Part shown: positions 1-8,217 of the stretch, piece by piece
Layout of the letters: every line of letters begins with the position of its first letter
Position numbering within the stretch: position 1 is the first letter of the stretch
Source: an uncultured Aquimarina sp.
GTDB taxonomy: Bacteria; Bacteroidota; Bacteroidia; Flavobacteriales; Flavobacteriaceae
Reading direction: 5' to 3'
Assembly (NCBI GenBank): GCA_947493495.1
Contig: CANLRN010000008.1
Span: 1-64,000, forward strand
Length of the DNA stretch: 64,000 bases
Notes under the pieces: generated by a model
Seen by the model: the letters and a program-made list of their open reading frames with translations, nothing else
Told to the model about the DNA's origin: nothing
Database searches by the model: none
Made by a program: the position numbers and the translations under genes

Positions 1-81
1 AAAATCACTCAATTTTCATTCTTTTTTTGTTGACGTTAGCAAAAGAAATTAATAGATTTTCTTTATGTGGGGAATTACCCA

Positions 82-276
82 CAACGCTAAGTATAAGAAA
101 TCGTAGGGCAGTTGATAAGCACTATCGTTTCGGTTTATTACTTAGCTAAATATAAATATTTTGCTTTTATCTTTTGTCTAGTAAACGTCAAATCTTATAA
201 TTTTCGATTTTGTAAATAATCGTAGAACTTTCGGTCACGTATAAAACCCTATGTTCTCTTACATATTATTAGCATT
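82..276. repeat. Island repeat copy R3 (inverted-ended intergenic element)
   Basis: AT-rich non-coding element filling the gap beyond the stop of the lipoprotein gene at 281-907. Its left end (aacgctaagtataagaaatc...aggg, from 84) and right end (aaaaccctatgtt...attagc, to about 274) are imperfect inverted repeats of each other. The internal stretch around 161-200 (cttagctaaa...attttgcttttatctttt) matches the same position of the copy at 921-1154. It is a diverged third copy of the element better seen at 921 and 4788. Bases 1-81 hold nothing else that I can recognise. Confidence 0.5.
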
Positions 277-280
277 TGTT

Positions 281-907
281 TTATTCGCCATATGCGGCAT
301 GGAAAAATTTTGTTATTCTACTCTTTTCATATGAAATATCAAACCTTAATATTTCTCCATTCTCTAAAGGTGCCATTGGTTCAAATTCTCCATTTTTAAT
401 ACTATTTAAAAAATTTGTCGAAAACATTTTTTGCATATCGATAGAATCAATATCCTTAGCCTGCCGCTTCCAAACATTGTATTTTACTTTATACCAGCTT
501 AAATTAGGACTGTGTGTATAAAATTTATTTTTGTGCAATTTCCCATTGAGATATATTTCAGGAGTATTCGCAGGCACATTTTGGGTGGTTAAAACGGCAA
601 TAAATAAATCAGTAGCGGGATTCCATTCAGCACCATTTGGGCCACCTCCATTCCTGTAAAAGATATTTTGTATAGAATCCTTTTTTAAGATTATGTGAGA
701 CTTTTTTTTTAACCAATTAACAATTATAAGGCTATCCTTTTCTGTTGAATATTTATCATCTAGTTTATAAAAACAATAAGAATTTATCTTTTCTACATTA
801 TTTTCTGAATCGACGATTTCTTTTTCGATAGTGAAACTTTCTTTTCTAGTCTCTTTACAAGAAATAAGTACAATGAATGTTAAAAAGATTAGTATGACTA
901 ATTTCAT
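281..907 (-). CDS. Putative lipoprotein, unknown function (208 aa)
   Basis: I do not recognise a family. The N-terminus is a short hydrophobic segment followed by a lipobox ending ILISC, so the protein is probably lipidated at Cys17 and exported to the cell envelope. The mature part is charged and mostly soluble, with no repeated motif and no obvious catalytic signature. It is the last gene of the minus-strand accessory island in this window and is flanked on both sides by related repeat elements (82-276 and 921-1154), which suggests that it is cargo of a mobile or cassette-like unit. The ATG at 907 is the only start that keeps the signal peptide. Confidence 0.7.
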   Translation of the reverse strand: MKLVILIFLTFIVLISCKETRKESFTIEKEIVDSENNVEKINSYCFYKLDDKYSTEKDSLIIVNWLKKKSHIILKKDSIQNIFYRNGGGPNGAEWNPATDLFIAVLTTQNVPANTPEIYLNGKLHKNKFYTHSPNLSWYKVKYNVWKRQAKDIDSIDMQKMFSTNFLNSIKNGEFEPMAPLENGEILRFDISYEKSRITKFFHAAYGE

Positions 908-920
908 TTTTTTAATTAAT

Positions 921-1154
921 GTTAGCGTTTAGCTATGCGTAGTGTGGGAACAGAAAATAACTGGATTTCGAACTAACACTTAGCCAAAGTTATATTTTGT
1001 TTTTATTTTTTAACATCTACCGAAGGACTACAACTTCCAAAATATAAAATAAAAATCACAGTTGTAAATCAAAAGATTTGGCGGACTTAGTTTGAAAGCA
1101 CTAAACTTTTCGGATTAAGTACCAAAACCCGTATTCGTTATAGCCATTGTTGGC
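921..1154. repeat. Island repeat copy R1 (inverted-ended intergenic element)
   Basis: Fills the gap between two lipoprotein genes. The left arm begins gttagcgtttagctatgcg at 921, and the right arm (aaaacccgtattcgttatagc, 1125-1145) is its imperfect inverted partner. The left 19 bases cgtttagctatgcgtagtg (926-944) recur exactly at 4795-4813, and the similarity continues for about 85 bases. The interior is AT-rich and non-coding. Such elements are common between small accessory genes of Flavobacteriia as far as I recall; whether they are recombination sites is unproven. Confidence 0.7.
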
Positions 1155-1168
1155 ATTTCGTTATTTTT

Positions 1169-1984
1169 TTAAGGTTCATAATCATACATCTCAGTAAACC
1201 ATTCTGCATTTTGTCTCCAATTCCAATATTTTTCACAATTTACAGAGTCAGTTTCAATTAGGTTTATCAATTCTACGAAATCGTCATCTTGTCTTTCAAA
1301 TTTTCTAATTACTAATTCGTTTTGATAGCGGATTAAATTATTTGCGGAAGAATGTAAACCGATACTTTTTAAATATTCGTGATAATCAATCAGTTTCTTT
1401 TTTGATGTTAAGGAATCACTTTCTTTAAGAACTATTTCAAATTCAAGAAGTCCCTTAATAGTAGAGTCTGAATTCCAATTCAATTTTTCAGAATTTGTAT
1501 AAGGTTCATAGGTGTTTTTGATATCAGTAAATATCTGTAAAACTATGGATTCGTTATTGTCTGCTTTTCTGCGATTCCAAAACTTTACGTAGTATTTGTC
1601 AATTCCAGTAGTATCTGAATAGGATTTTATAAGGGTATTTGTGATTTGATTTAGAGACGTATTTGCCCAAGCTGTTTCAGTCCAATGGTCAGTAAATAAT
1701 GGTTTATTAAATTCTTCTCTAGAAATGAACCTTTTAAGTCCGATTTGTTTTAATGAAGCATAAACTTTTTTTAAATTTTCTGGTTGTCTAAGCCAATGAT
1801 TTTTTGAATAAGCTCCATACTGTCTGAAGTCTACAATTGCTTCCAAGTAATTAAAGTTTGCTTGTCTTTTTATGTCAGTCAGAAAATCGTAGTGCTTTTC
1901 AGGCAGCCCTCTTTTGCAGGTTTCTTTTTCTGATTCACAGCCGAATAAAAATCCAATTATTATGATTGCAAAAAGTTTCTTCAT
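1169..1984 (-). CDS. Putative lipoprotein, unknown function (271 aa)
   Basis: No family recognised. The protein starts with a lysine pair, a hydrophobic stretch and a lipobox ending FLFGC, giving lipidation at about Cys16. The mature protein is rich in aromatic and charged residues and looks globular and helical. It stands between the repeat element at 921-1154 and a short gap (1985-2040) before the DUF998 gene upstream. That gap has a small inverted repeat on the words gtatggtac and tacaag. The gene belongs to the all-minus-strand island, and its role is unknown. Confidence 0.7.
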   Translation of the reverse strand: MKKLFAIIIIGFLFGCESEKETCKRGLPEKHYDFLTDIKRQANFNYLEAIVDFRQYGAYSKNHWLRQPENLKKVYASLKQIGLKRFISREEFNKPLFTDHWTETAWANTSLNQITNTLIKSYSDTTGIDKYYVKFWNRRKADNNESIVLQIFTDIKNTYEPYTNSEKLNWNSDSTIKGLLEFEIVLKESDSLTSKKKLIDYHEYLKSIGLHSSANNLIRYQNELVIRKFERQDDDFVELINLIETDSVNCEKYWNWRQNAEWFTEMYDYEP

Positions 1985-2040
1985 ATTACTGCTAGCGGCT
2001 CTTGTATGGTACTCTTGTATCCCTTAGGGCACATATTGCA

Positions 2041-2664
2041 TTATACAAATCTTTGTGGTGAGTAATTTTTATTTCTTACAGCTATTAGTTTAACAGCTAA
2101 AATAAAAATAAATAAATAATTAGCTCCGAAACCAATTCTTTGTAATATACCAGGCATGTTTTTCGAAACAAAGCTCATTCCAAATACCATTATAAAGGGA
2201 ATTAAGAAAGTTGAAATAGCTATTTTTTTCCAAGCTTTATTTTTTTTCAGTTGCCACCATAACGTTAAAGCACAAAATAACCAGAAAACACCACCACCAA
2301 TCGATCCAACGGAATGTACTATAGTGCTTATCGATTGTCTATTTTCCATATTGGCAGGAAAAAAACCAGCAAGAGACATAAATACCCCAGAAAGAACAAG
2401 AAAATAAAAAGGATATGGCTTTACGGAATATAAACGGAATTCTTTCAGAAGATTTAAACTGAAAATTGAAATTAAGACTCCAGGGATTATGTAGCCAAGA
2501 ATATTGAACATCCACTTATTTGGAGCATCTATTGAACCTAACTCACTTACAGCTTTATGAAAATGATTGTAGTCATCTGTTCTTAATTCTGCCATTATAA
2601 TAATTGTCAATATACTTACTATAACAGCAGTGATTCCGATTAATCCATTTGTCTTACTATTCAT
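2041..2664 (-). CDS. DUF998 family membrane protein (207 aa)
   Basis: A polytopic membrane protein with about six hydrophobic segments spread over its whole length. The N-terminal helix (about residues 8-25), the loop with FHKAVSELGS and the segment with LAGFFPAN are typical of the DUF998 family, whose function is not established. It lies 64 bases downstream of a Crp/Fnr-type regulator gene on the same strand, so the two are probably co-transcribed. This pairing is plausible because cyclic-nucleotide-type regulators of this small kind often sit beside a membrane protein gene in Bacteroidota. The family call is from pattern memory; the membrane nature is clear. Confidence 0.75.
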   Translation of the reverse strand: MNSKTNGLIGITAVIVSILTIIIMAELRTDDYNHFHKAVSELGSIDAPNKWMFNILGYIIPGVLISIFSLNLLKEFRLYSVKPYPFYFLVLSGVFMSLAGFFPANMENRQSISTIVHSVGSIGGGVFWLFCALTLWWQLKKNKAWKKIAISTFLIPFIMVFGMSFVSKNMPGILQRIGFGANYLFIFILAVKLIAVRNKNYSPQRFV

Positions 2665-2728
2665 ATTTCTTTCATTTTTTCAAAAATCGGGGTTCTCTAA
2701 CTGAAATCCTTTGATATAGATCAAAAAA

Positions 2729-3292
2729 TTAAAGTTCTTTTCGGACTCTACTCAAGGTTTCTTGAGTTATTCCAATGTAGGAAGCGACCATCCCTAATGG
2801 TAATCTATGTAAAATAGAATTATAAACTTTGCAGAAATGAGCGTATTTATCTTTAGCTGTAGTGAATTGATAAGATTCTAGTTTTTCAGACAATTGGATA
2901 TAATAAATAGACATAGAAATTCTACCAAATTTTTCCATTTCGTGAAAATTTTCAAAGAGGAACATTAAATCATCAATAGATAACGCATAAGCTTTAGATT
3001 TTTCGATTGCTTGAAGGTAGTATTGATCAGGTTCATTTTTCATAAAACTCTGCGTAGATGTTATCCATTCACCTTCAGAAGCGAATACATCCGTAATTTC
3101 GTTTCCACCCTTCAAATAATAAGTCCTTAGTAATCCAGTTTTTATCCAATATGTTTTTTTACAAATAGAATCTGCTTTGTGTAAGAATTCTCCTTTATCA
3201 ACCACAATTGAAACTACTCTTGATAATAATTCCTTTTCAAGTTTTTCGGAAACCTGTGTTAGGCGTTTAAAATGTTCTATAAATTCTTTCAT
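2729..3292 (-). CDS. Crp/Fnr-type transcriptional regulator (187 aa)
   Basis: A short Bacteroidota-type Crp/Fnr protein. Residues about 20-115 form a cyclic-nucleotide-binding-like beta roll (the stretch VDKGEFLHKADSICKKTYWI is typical of the group). The C-terminus carries a short DNA-binding region with GMVASYIGITQETLSRVRKE, the usual recognition helix of the group. It probably does not bind cAMP, since the phosphate-binding cassette is not conserved; that is inference. It lies directly upstream of the DUF998 gene (64-base gap) and probably forms a two-gene unit with it. Start at ATG 3292. Confidence 0.85.
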   Translation of the reverse strand: MKEFIEHFKRLTQVSEKLEKELLSRVVSIVVDKGEFLHKADSICKKTYWIKTGLLRTYYLKGGNEITDVFASEGEWITSTQSFMKNEPDQYYLQAIEKSKAYALSIDDLMFLFENFHEMEKFGRISMSIYYIQLSEKLESYQFTTAKDKYAHFCKVYNSILHRLPLGMVASYIGITQETLSRVRKEL

Positions 3293-3309
3293 TAGCTTAA
3301 TCTCGACTA

Positions 3310-3820
3310 ACGCTAAATTTTGTTATTGATATTCAGGTGATTATGTTTTTGTCAAATTTATCAATTTCCACCAACATTTAGATTAATTTTTCGCTTTGTT
3401 AACTCGAGGAATTAATCGAGTTCTGATAAGGGGGAATAGTTGGTAACGTCAGTTTGTCTAAAAACTTTTTTGTAAACATACTATTGATTCCGTAATTTCA
3501 TGGGATGAAATTTATCCAAGGCAGTAACCGAAGTCAAATAAGTGTCTGCATATGTCAGCTACGGCTTATAATCTAAAGAAACTACTAAAATACATCACCA
3601 ACTTTGGCAAAAGTGGAGCAGCAATGGTGGGACATTCTTTTAACTCGATTATTGGCTTGCTAGGACTTAAAATAAATTGATATAAGCCCGTATAAAATCA
3701 TACTGATACACATAGATTTCAAGGGAGCACTCCTTAAAAAGCCTTAAAATGGGTCATTTTTTATCAGAAATAGGAGTTGTGCAACAGCTACTAGTGTTGT
3801 GCGTTCGTTTTTTGTCAGTC
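3310..3820. repeat. Interrupted island element with transposon remnant
   Basis: This gap of about 550 bases contains no intact gene. A left end (ctaacgct, 3314-3321) and a right end (tgttgtgcgttcg..., about 3794-3815) resemble the ends of the element at 921-1154. Between them lies a remnant of a transposase gene on the plus strand (3504-3680) and the word gttgtgcaacagctac (about 3776-3791), which looks like an insertion-sequence end. I infer that one repeat copy was split by a transposon which then decayed. Confidence 0.4.
3504..3680 (+). pseudogene. Transposase C-terminal fragment, IS1182/IS5-like
   Basis: On the plus strand, opposite to all the genes around it, an open stretch from ATG 3552 to TGA 3680 encodes MSATAYNLKKLLKYITNFGK followed by 22 more residues. 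ATAYNLKKLLK is the usual C-terminal motif of DDE transposases of the IS1182/IS5 kind (family by memory). Upstream (3504-3535) the reading frame GMKFIQGSNRS fits the residues expected just before it but is out of frame, so there is at least one frameshift. The catalytic domain is absent. It is a dead remnant. Confidence 0.7.
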
Positions 3821-3844
3821 CGATGAATTGCTTTATTCTTTTAA

Positions 3845-4261
3845 TTACGTAGTAACCTTCCACATAATGCCAAATTTGTCAATGCAATTACCATAATAAG
3901 ATTCCCAGAATGTAACGTGCATAGGCAATGTTTTTTGTCCACCTTTGGAAAGTTCGTTATATAACCTGTCAGCTTCATCTTTACCATCTGTATGAATTAT
4001 TAGACCAAAGTTGCTATATCCCTTTGATTCTTCATATCCTTCAGTATAGTCAGCTCCATTCAAACTTGTTTCTTCACTAATATCTAAAGTAACGTGCATT
4101 ATTTTATTTTCGTCAGTTTCTTGGAAAATGTGTCTATTTTGTTTTGGAACATCTTTATAGCGTCCAATGTATGAGATCTTTTTTCCAAAAACTCCTTCAT
4201 AAAAATTGAAGGCTTCTTCACAATTACCATTAAAATAAAGGTATGGATTCATTCTTGCCAT
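3845..4261 (-). CDS. VOC / PhnB-like glyoxalase-fold protein (138 aa)
   Basis: The beginning MNPYLYFNGNCEEAFNFYE is the typical first strand and helix of the PhnB-like branch of the vicinal oxygen chelate superfamily. The family has two beta-alpha-beta-beta-beta modules, and the C-terminal part (FWESYYGNCIDKFGIMWKV) matches its last strands. Length is normal for a one-domain member. The metal ligands are not obviously complete, so the activity is unknown; many members of this branch act as resistance or isomerase-like proteins. It belongs to the minus-strand island between the transposon remnant and the gene at 4363. Confidence 0.85.
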   Translation of the reverse strand: MARMNPYLYFNGNCEEAFNFYEGVFGKKISYIGRYKDVPKQNRHIFQETDENKIMHVTLDISEETSLNGADYTEGYEESKGYSNFGLIIHTDGKDEADRLYNELSKGGQKTLPMHVTFWESYYGNCIDKFGIMWKVTT

Positions 4262-4362
4262 AGAGCTTATTTTAGATTATTATTCTTTTTTTTGTTCCAT
4301 AGTTGTCGTGTTTTCTAAGGCATAATAATTTGATTTTCATCTCTCATTATTCTCTTTCTGAT

Positions 4363-4779
4363 TTAAATATGGTCTGAGTAAATTGATATTCCCACATTTA
4401 CTTCTGAATCATCAATTTCAATGTAATTATCATCAAACCACTTTACGAACACTTTTTCAACTACGTCGTTAACATAAAAATCGATAGAGAAAGGATCGAC
4501 CATTGGAAAATCTGGTTCAAAACCGTTAACTCCGTGTTTTATATCAAGAATATTTGTCCAGTCCTCAACTTTCTTATTTAATACATATAAATCTGGGCCA
4601 TTTAATCCTCCGTGTATGCAAAAATCTCCTTCACCATCTTGGCTTGAAGAAATGATAATATTTACTCTCACAGCTTCTGGCGGAATTTTTTGAAGAAATG
4701 AATTAATATTCGATAGGATTGAAGTTTTTTCTCTATCCAATGATTCTAATAATTTCTTTTTGTATTCCTGTTCAGTCAT
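4363..4779 (-). CDS. Small conserved protein, possibly DUF6389 family (138 aa)
   Basis: A soluble acidic protein without signal peptide or membrane segment. The central part has SSQDGEGDFCIHGGLNGPDL followed by a tryptophan-containing helix. This pattern recalls proteins I remember as DUF6389; the assignment is from memory and is not certain. No catalytic motif can be named. The start at ATG 4779 lies 12 bases from the repeat copy beginning at 4791. The gene is part of the island of unrelated single genes, and nothing in the neighbourhood suggests a partner. Confidence 0.65.
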   Translation of the reverse strand: MTEQEYKKKLLESLDREKTSILSNINSFLQKIPPEAVRVNIIISSSQDGEGDFCIHGGLNGPDLYVLNKKVEDWTNILDIKHGVNGFEPDFPMVDPFSIDFYVNDVVEKVFVKWFDDNYIEIDDSEVNVGISIYSDHI

Positions 4780-4787
4780 TTTGCTTG

Positions 4788-4992
4788 TGCCTAACGTTTA
4801 GCTATGCGTAGTGCGGGAGCAAGAAATCACTGGTTTTCGAGTTAGCACTTAACCAAAGTTTATGTTTTGTTTTTATATTTTCTAAAATACTAAATTTAAA
4901 TCTTTGGTGACAAACCAAATAGACAATAACTTTTCGATTAAAACAGAAAGGCTACATCAGTTTAGAGGAATACTACCATAAAATAAGCATCA
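4788..4992. repeat. Island repeat copy R2, truncated by a group II intron end
   Basis: The left 19 bases cgtttagctatgcgtagtg (4795-4813) are identical to those of the copy at 926-944, and the next 65 bases align well (gcgggagcaagaaatcactgg against gtgggaacagaaaataactgg). The expected right arm is missing: similarity fades after about 4945, and at 4993 the sequence becomes the 3' end of a group II intron. The element is non-coding and AT-rich. Confidence 0.7.
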
Positions 4993-5080
4993 TTAACGAA
5001 CCGCCAATTACGCGAACCGTACGCTTGGTGGTGTGAGAGGCGCACTCTCCTCATTTATGGGGAGAGCTGTCTACTCGATT
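4993..5080 (+). mobile_element. Group II intron 3' fragment (domains V and VI)
   Basis: The sequence from 4995 has the hallmark of a bacterial group II intron domain V: gaaccgcc (4998-5005), a small stem tacg/cgta capped by a five-base loop, and ggtggtgtg closing the first stem. It is followed by gagagg and a second hairpin, ctctcc (5045-5050) with ggagag (5061-5066), and then the end word ctactcgatt (5071-5080) typical of domain VI. No reverse transcriptase gene and no 5' intron part are present nearby, so it is a truncated remnant, on the opposite strand to the island genes. The bases from 5081 to 5212 hold nothing that I can recognise. Confidence 0.65.
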
Positions 5081-5212
5081 GGCAAATGTTTACTTTGGTT
5101 GCCGTAAATTATTATAAGGATATGTTTCAATAAAGGCATACCTTTTAGTTTTTTAATAATCATTTTTAGTCAATCGTATTACATCCAAAAAATACAATTT
5201 TATCTTCAAGCT

Positions 5213-6350
5213 TTAAAGCTTTTTTATATTATTATTTGTAACAACTATATCTAATTTATTAGTCCAATGTTTAGGAATGAGTATATAAATAATAGTAATC
5301 AAAAATACAATAGAGGCAAAAGTAATAGGGTATGCGCTCAACAATGTTCCCTTTTTAATAATCACTTCAGAGGTATCTCCATATTGTAACCATTTCCCAG
5401 GAAAGTCAACTATTGCATGACAAATAATTAATAAAAATAAGGGAAATCCAGATATTCTAACCAACCCAAATATAAGTCCACCAATAGTAGCTGATATTAC
5501 ACCAATTAGTCCTTGTTCAATGTGTATTAAGCCAAATAGAGTTGCACTTATTAATAAATATATTGGAAATTTTGTTTTTTGAAATATGCGAAAAAAAAAT
5601 CCTCGAAATATAATTTCTTCATTAATTCCTATAGCAAAACATATTCCCAATGAATACAAAAAAGAATTTAATTCAAATCTGGGAAAAGGAGGGAGAGATA
5701 TTATAAAAGCAACGAAAATTGCTAAAAAGGGTAATACCCATAGAATCTTTCGAGGTATTTTAGTAGATTGAAAAATTAACGGATTATTTCGGTTATTGTA
5801 GGCATATATAGCAAATAATATTAATGGTGCTATGACATTTAATGATCTATAAATTAATCCATCTTCTGGAACATTTTGAGTTATTAGCAGAGGTTGAATA
5901 AAAAAAGCATATAAAATAAATAAAAATTGTAGGTAGAATTAATTTAATAGGGAGTATTAATTTAGAGCGTAGCATTTTTATTATAGGACTTATTTTTGCT
6001 AGCGTCTTGTTAAAATGTAATATGAAAATTCCATTGAGGATTATGTTAATTATAATTAGTATTAATGCTATCCCTTTTAATTTAGGAAACAAAAACATTA
6101 ACAGACTCAATAGGACTGTTGGAAATACAAGACCAATAATTTTATGCCAATTTTTATTGAATTTAGGTATAAGAAAATAGAATGAGTAAACTACAGTAAC
6201 GATTAGTAGCCAAATCCCTAAAATGATTAAAGCTTTTCGGTATTCACCGTTAATCTTTTCTGAAGAAATCGCTACAATAAATGGTGTTAGATTTAAAAGA
6301 AGTGCTATTATGTAATAGTTTCGAACTTGTTTTATTTGTTCTTTTGGCAT
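5213..6350 (-). pseudogene. CPBP-family intramembrane protease gene with a frameshift
   Basis: Two overlapping reading frames make one protein of about 378 residues. The first (ATG 6350 to about 5907) gives four or five membrane helices. The second, open from 5938 down to 5213, carries the CPBP (type II CAAX protease-like) motifs: EEIIFR (EExxxR), FGLIH (FxxxH) and HAIVDF. The frames join if one T is removed from the seven-T run on the coding strand (5900-5906), which turns CFFYST into CFFIQP without a break. As written, the upstream frame stops at 5847 and the catalytic part has no normal start, so the gene is broken unless the run is a sequencing error or slips. Members of this family process membrane proteins or act in immunity to peptides. 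Confidence 0.75.
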
Positions 6351-6558
6351 TAATTTTTATTTTTTTTCTCATTTAATGTTTTGACTACTTATAAAGTTTG
6401 TAAAGTGTTTCGGGTATTGGCTGTAACGTTTAATATATGTGTCTTAGCAGGGCAAAATGTTACCACGCCATCGACATTATCTGCGCATTGGTTGCTAACT
6501 TTTTCTTTTTGCAAGCATTGCGTCTTACCAAAAATACAATAACCATTCGATTGATCAC

Positions 6559-7134
6559 TTAGCTGCTATGATCACATATATCTTGTTGTGCGGTCGTTTT
6601 TTCCTTTTCTATTATTGAGTCAATAAAATCATTAACGCGCAATTCTTTCAATTCTGCGTATAGTTTTTTGTCCTGATTTGCCTTTTCTGCCAAATCATAT
6701 TTCATTTTCTGATATTTTAATCGAGCCCAATCATTTTTTCTTAAAAAATTTCGAGATAGGATATGTCTTTCCAACGCTTTGCTGTCAATTGGGCAAGCAT
6801 AAAGATGATGTACTATTTTATCTAAAACTTCGTTTGTCAGTTGTCCTGTCCGTTTAAAAACTTCACGATGTTCAATTCCTTGATTTCCGTTATGGTAATA
6901 CCCAATTTTATTTAGTCCAGCTTTTATTTTTTCAAATTCTGATTCTTGTCCATAAATGATATCAATGTCAATTATCTCTTTCGAATCTAACTCTGGAACT
7001 GATGTACTGCCCACATGTTCAATTCCATATTCAAGTCCATTTAAACCTTTTTCAATTTCGCTTTTTAAATACGCAAAATTTGTAATCCAGTCAGAAGTAT
7101 ATTTTTTAATCAACATATTTTTGGAATGACGCAC
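6559..7134 (-). CDS. GrpB family protein (191 aa)
   Basis: The protein has the GrpB (UPF0157) core of the nucleotidyltransferase superfamily: YTSDWITNF near the start, then IEHVGSTSVPELDSKEIID, in which the GSTSVP and the acidic pair of the active-site strand are conserved. The C-terminal helix bundle (FLRKNDWARLKYQKMKYDLA) also fits. GrpB proteins are transferable single genes with no agreed function. The start may be ATG 7134 or the internal ATG at 7116, which would begin just before the conserved part (MLIKKYTSDW). It is the first gene of the minus-strand island, before the core gene pfkA. Confidence 0.85.
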   Translation of the reverse strand: MRHSKNMLIKKYTSDWITNFAYLKSEIEKGLNGLEYGIEHVGSTSVPELDSKEIIDIDIIYGQESEFEKIKAGLNKIGYYHNGNQGIEHREVFKRTGQLTNEVLDKIVHHLYACPIDSKALERHILSRNFLRKNDWARLKYQKMKYDLAEKANQDKKLYAELKELRVNDFIDSIIEKEKTTAQQDICDHSS

Positions 7135-7185
7135 AACACTAATATAACCGTACTTGTGTGTGTATATCTATTTTATTCTTATTTC

Positions 7186-8172
7186 TTAAACTGATAGTAT
7201 ATCGGATATACGAAGTAATTCTTTATTAATACTATGATCTCCTTCTAAACCTTTTTCAAAATTAGTTGCTACTATCTTATTATTCAATAAGCCTACCATA
7301 ATATCAGCTTCTCCGTCTAATAATAGCTCTACAGCTTTTACGCAAAGTCTGCTGGCTAATGTCCTATCAAAACAGGTGGGTGATCCTCCTCGCTGCATAT
7401 GCCCCAACACCGTCACTCTTACATCATAATCAGGTAGATTATCAGTTACATAATCTGCTAATTGATATACATTTTTTCCAATTTTATCTCCTTCGCTAAC
7501 CACTACAATACTCGAAGATTTTCCAGATCTTTTACTTCTTTTTAAGGATTCTAATAATCTATCTAATCCTAGATCTTCTTCTGGTATCAATATCTCTTCT
7601 GCTCCAGCTCCTACACCACTATTCAATGCAATAAATCCTGCATCTCTTCCCATTACTTCTACAAAAAATAGTCGATCGTGTGAGCTTGCGGTATCTCTAA
7701 TTTTATCGATTGCCTCTACTACAGTATTCAAAGCTGTATCATAGCCAATCGTATAATTAGTTCCAGCAATATCATTATCAATAGTTCCTGGTACTCCTAT
7801 AACCGGAATATCATATTCCTGGCTAAAAACTTGTCCTCCTCTAAATGTGCCATCTCCTCCGATGAGCACCATAGCATCTACTCCTATGGCTTTTAGGTTA
7901 TCAGCTGCTTTTTTTCTTCCTTCAGGGGTCCTAAACTCTTTGGAACGAGCAGATTTTAGAATCGTACCTCCAGCACTGATAATATTGCGAACACTCCTAG
8001 CAGTCATCTCGCAATAATCATTATCTATCATTCCTTGATATCCTCTGTAAAAACCTATGCATTTTACATTATAATAAGAGCATGCTCTTGCAACTGCTCG
8101 TATAGCAGCATTCATTCCTGGAGAATCCCCTCCAGACGTCATTACTCCAATAGTTTTAATCTGTCTAGCCAT
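7186..8172 (-). CDS. pfkA: ATP-dependent 6-phosphofructokinase
   Basis: Phosphorylates fructose 6-phosphate to fructose 1,6-bisphosphate, the committing step of glycolysis, in the cytoplasm. The sequence shows the family motifs in order: GGDSPGMN (residues 14-21) and GGDGTF (105-110) for the nucleotide, PGTIDND (128-134) with catalytic Asp132, and MGRDAGF (174-180). Glycine in GGDGT, not aspartate, points to ATP rather than pyrophosphate as donor. The length of 328 residues is normal. It lies 45 bases downstream of tamB on the same strand, so the two may share a transcript. Confidence 0.97.
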   Translation of the reverse strand: MARQIKTIGVMTSGGDSPGMNAAIRAVARACSYYNVKCIGFYRGYQGMIDNDYCEMTARSVRNIISAGGTILKSARSKEFRTPEGRKKAADNLKAIGVDAMVLIGGDGTFRGGQVFSQEYDIPVIGVPGTIDNDIAGTNYTIGYDTALNTVVEAIDKIRDTASSHDRLFFVEVMGRDAGFIALNSGVGAGAEEILIPEEDLGLDRLLESLKRSKRSGKSSSIVVVSEGDKIGKNVYQLADYVTDNLPDYDVRVTVLGHMQRGGSPTCFDRTLASRLCVKAVELLLDGEADIMVGLLNNKIVATNFEKGLEGDHSINKELLRISDILSV

Positions 8173-8217
8173 TTTGAATTTTGTGTAAAAACTAAAATAT
8201 CTAATTCTATGTAGTAC

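Noticed and set aside
921-4992. Classical integron attC sites
   Set aside because: The repeats have inverted ends, but the expected core triplet and simple-site pattern are not fully met and no integrase is present; I keep them as unexplained elements.
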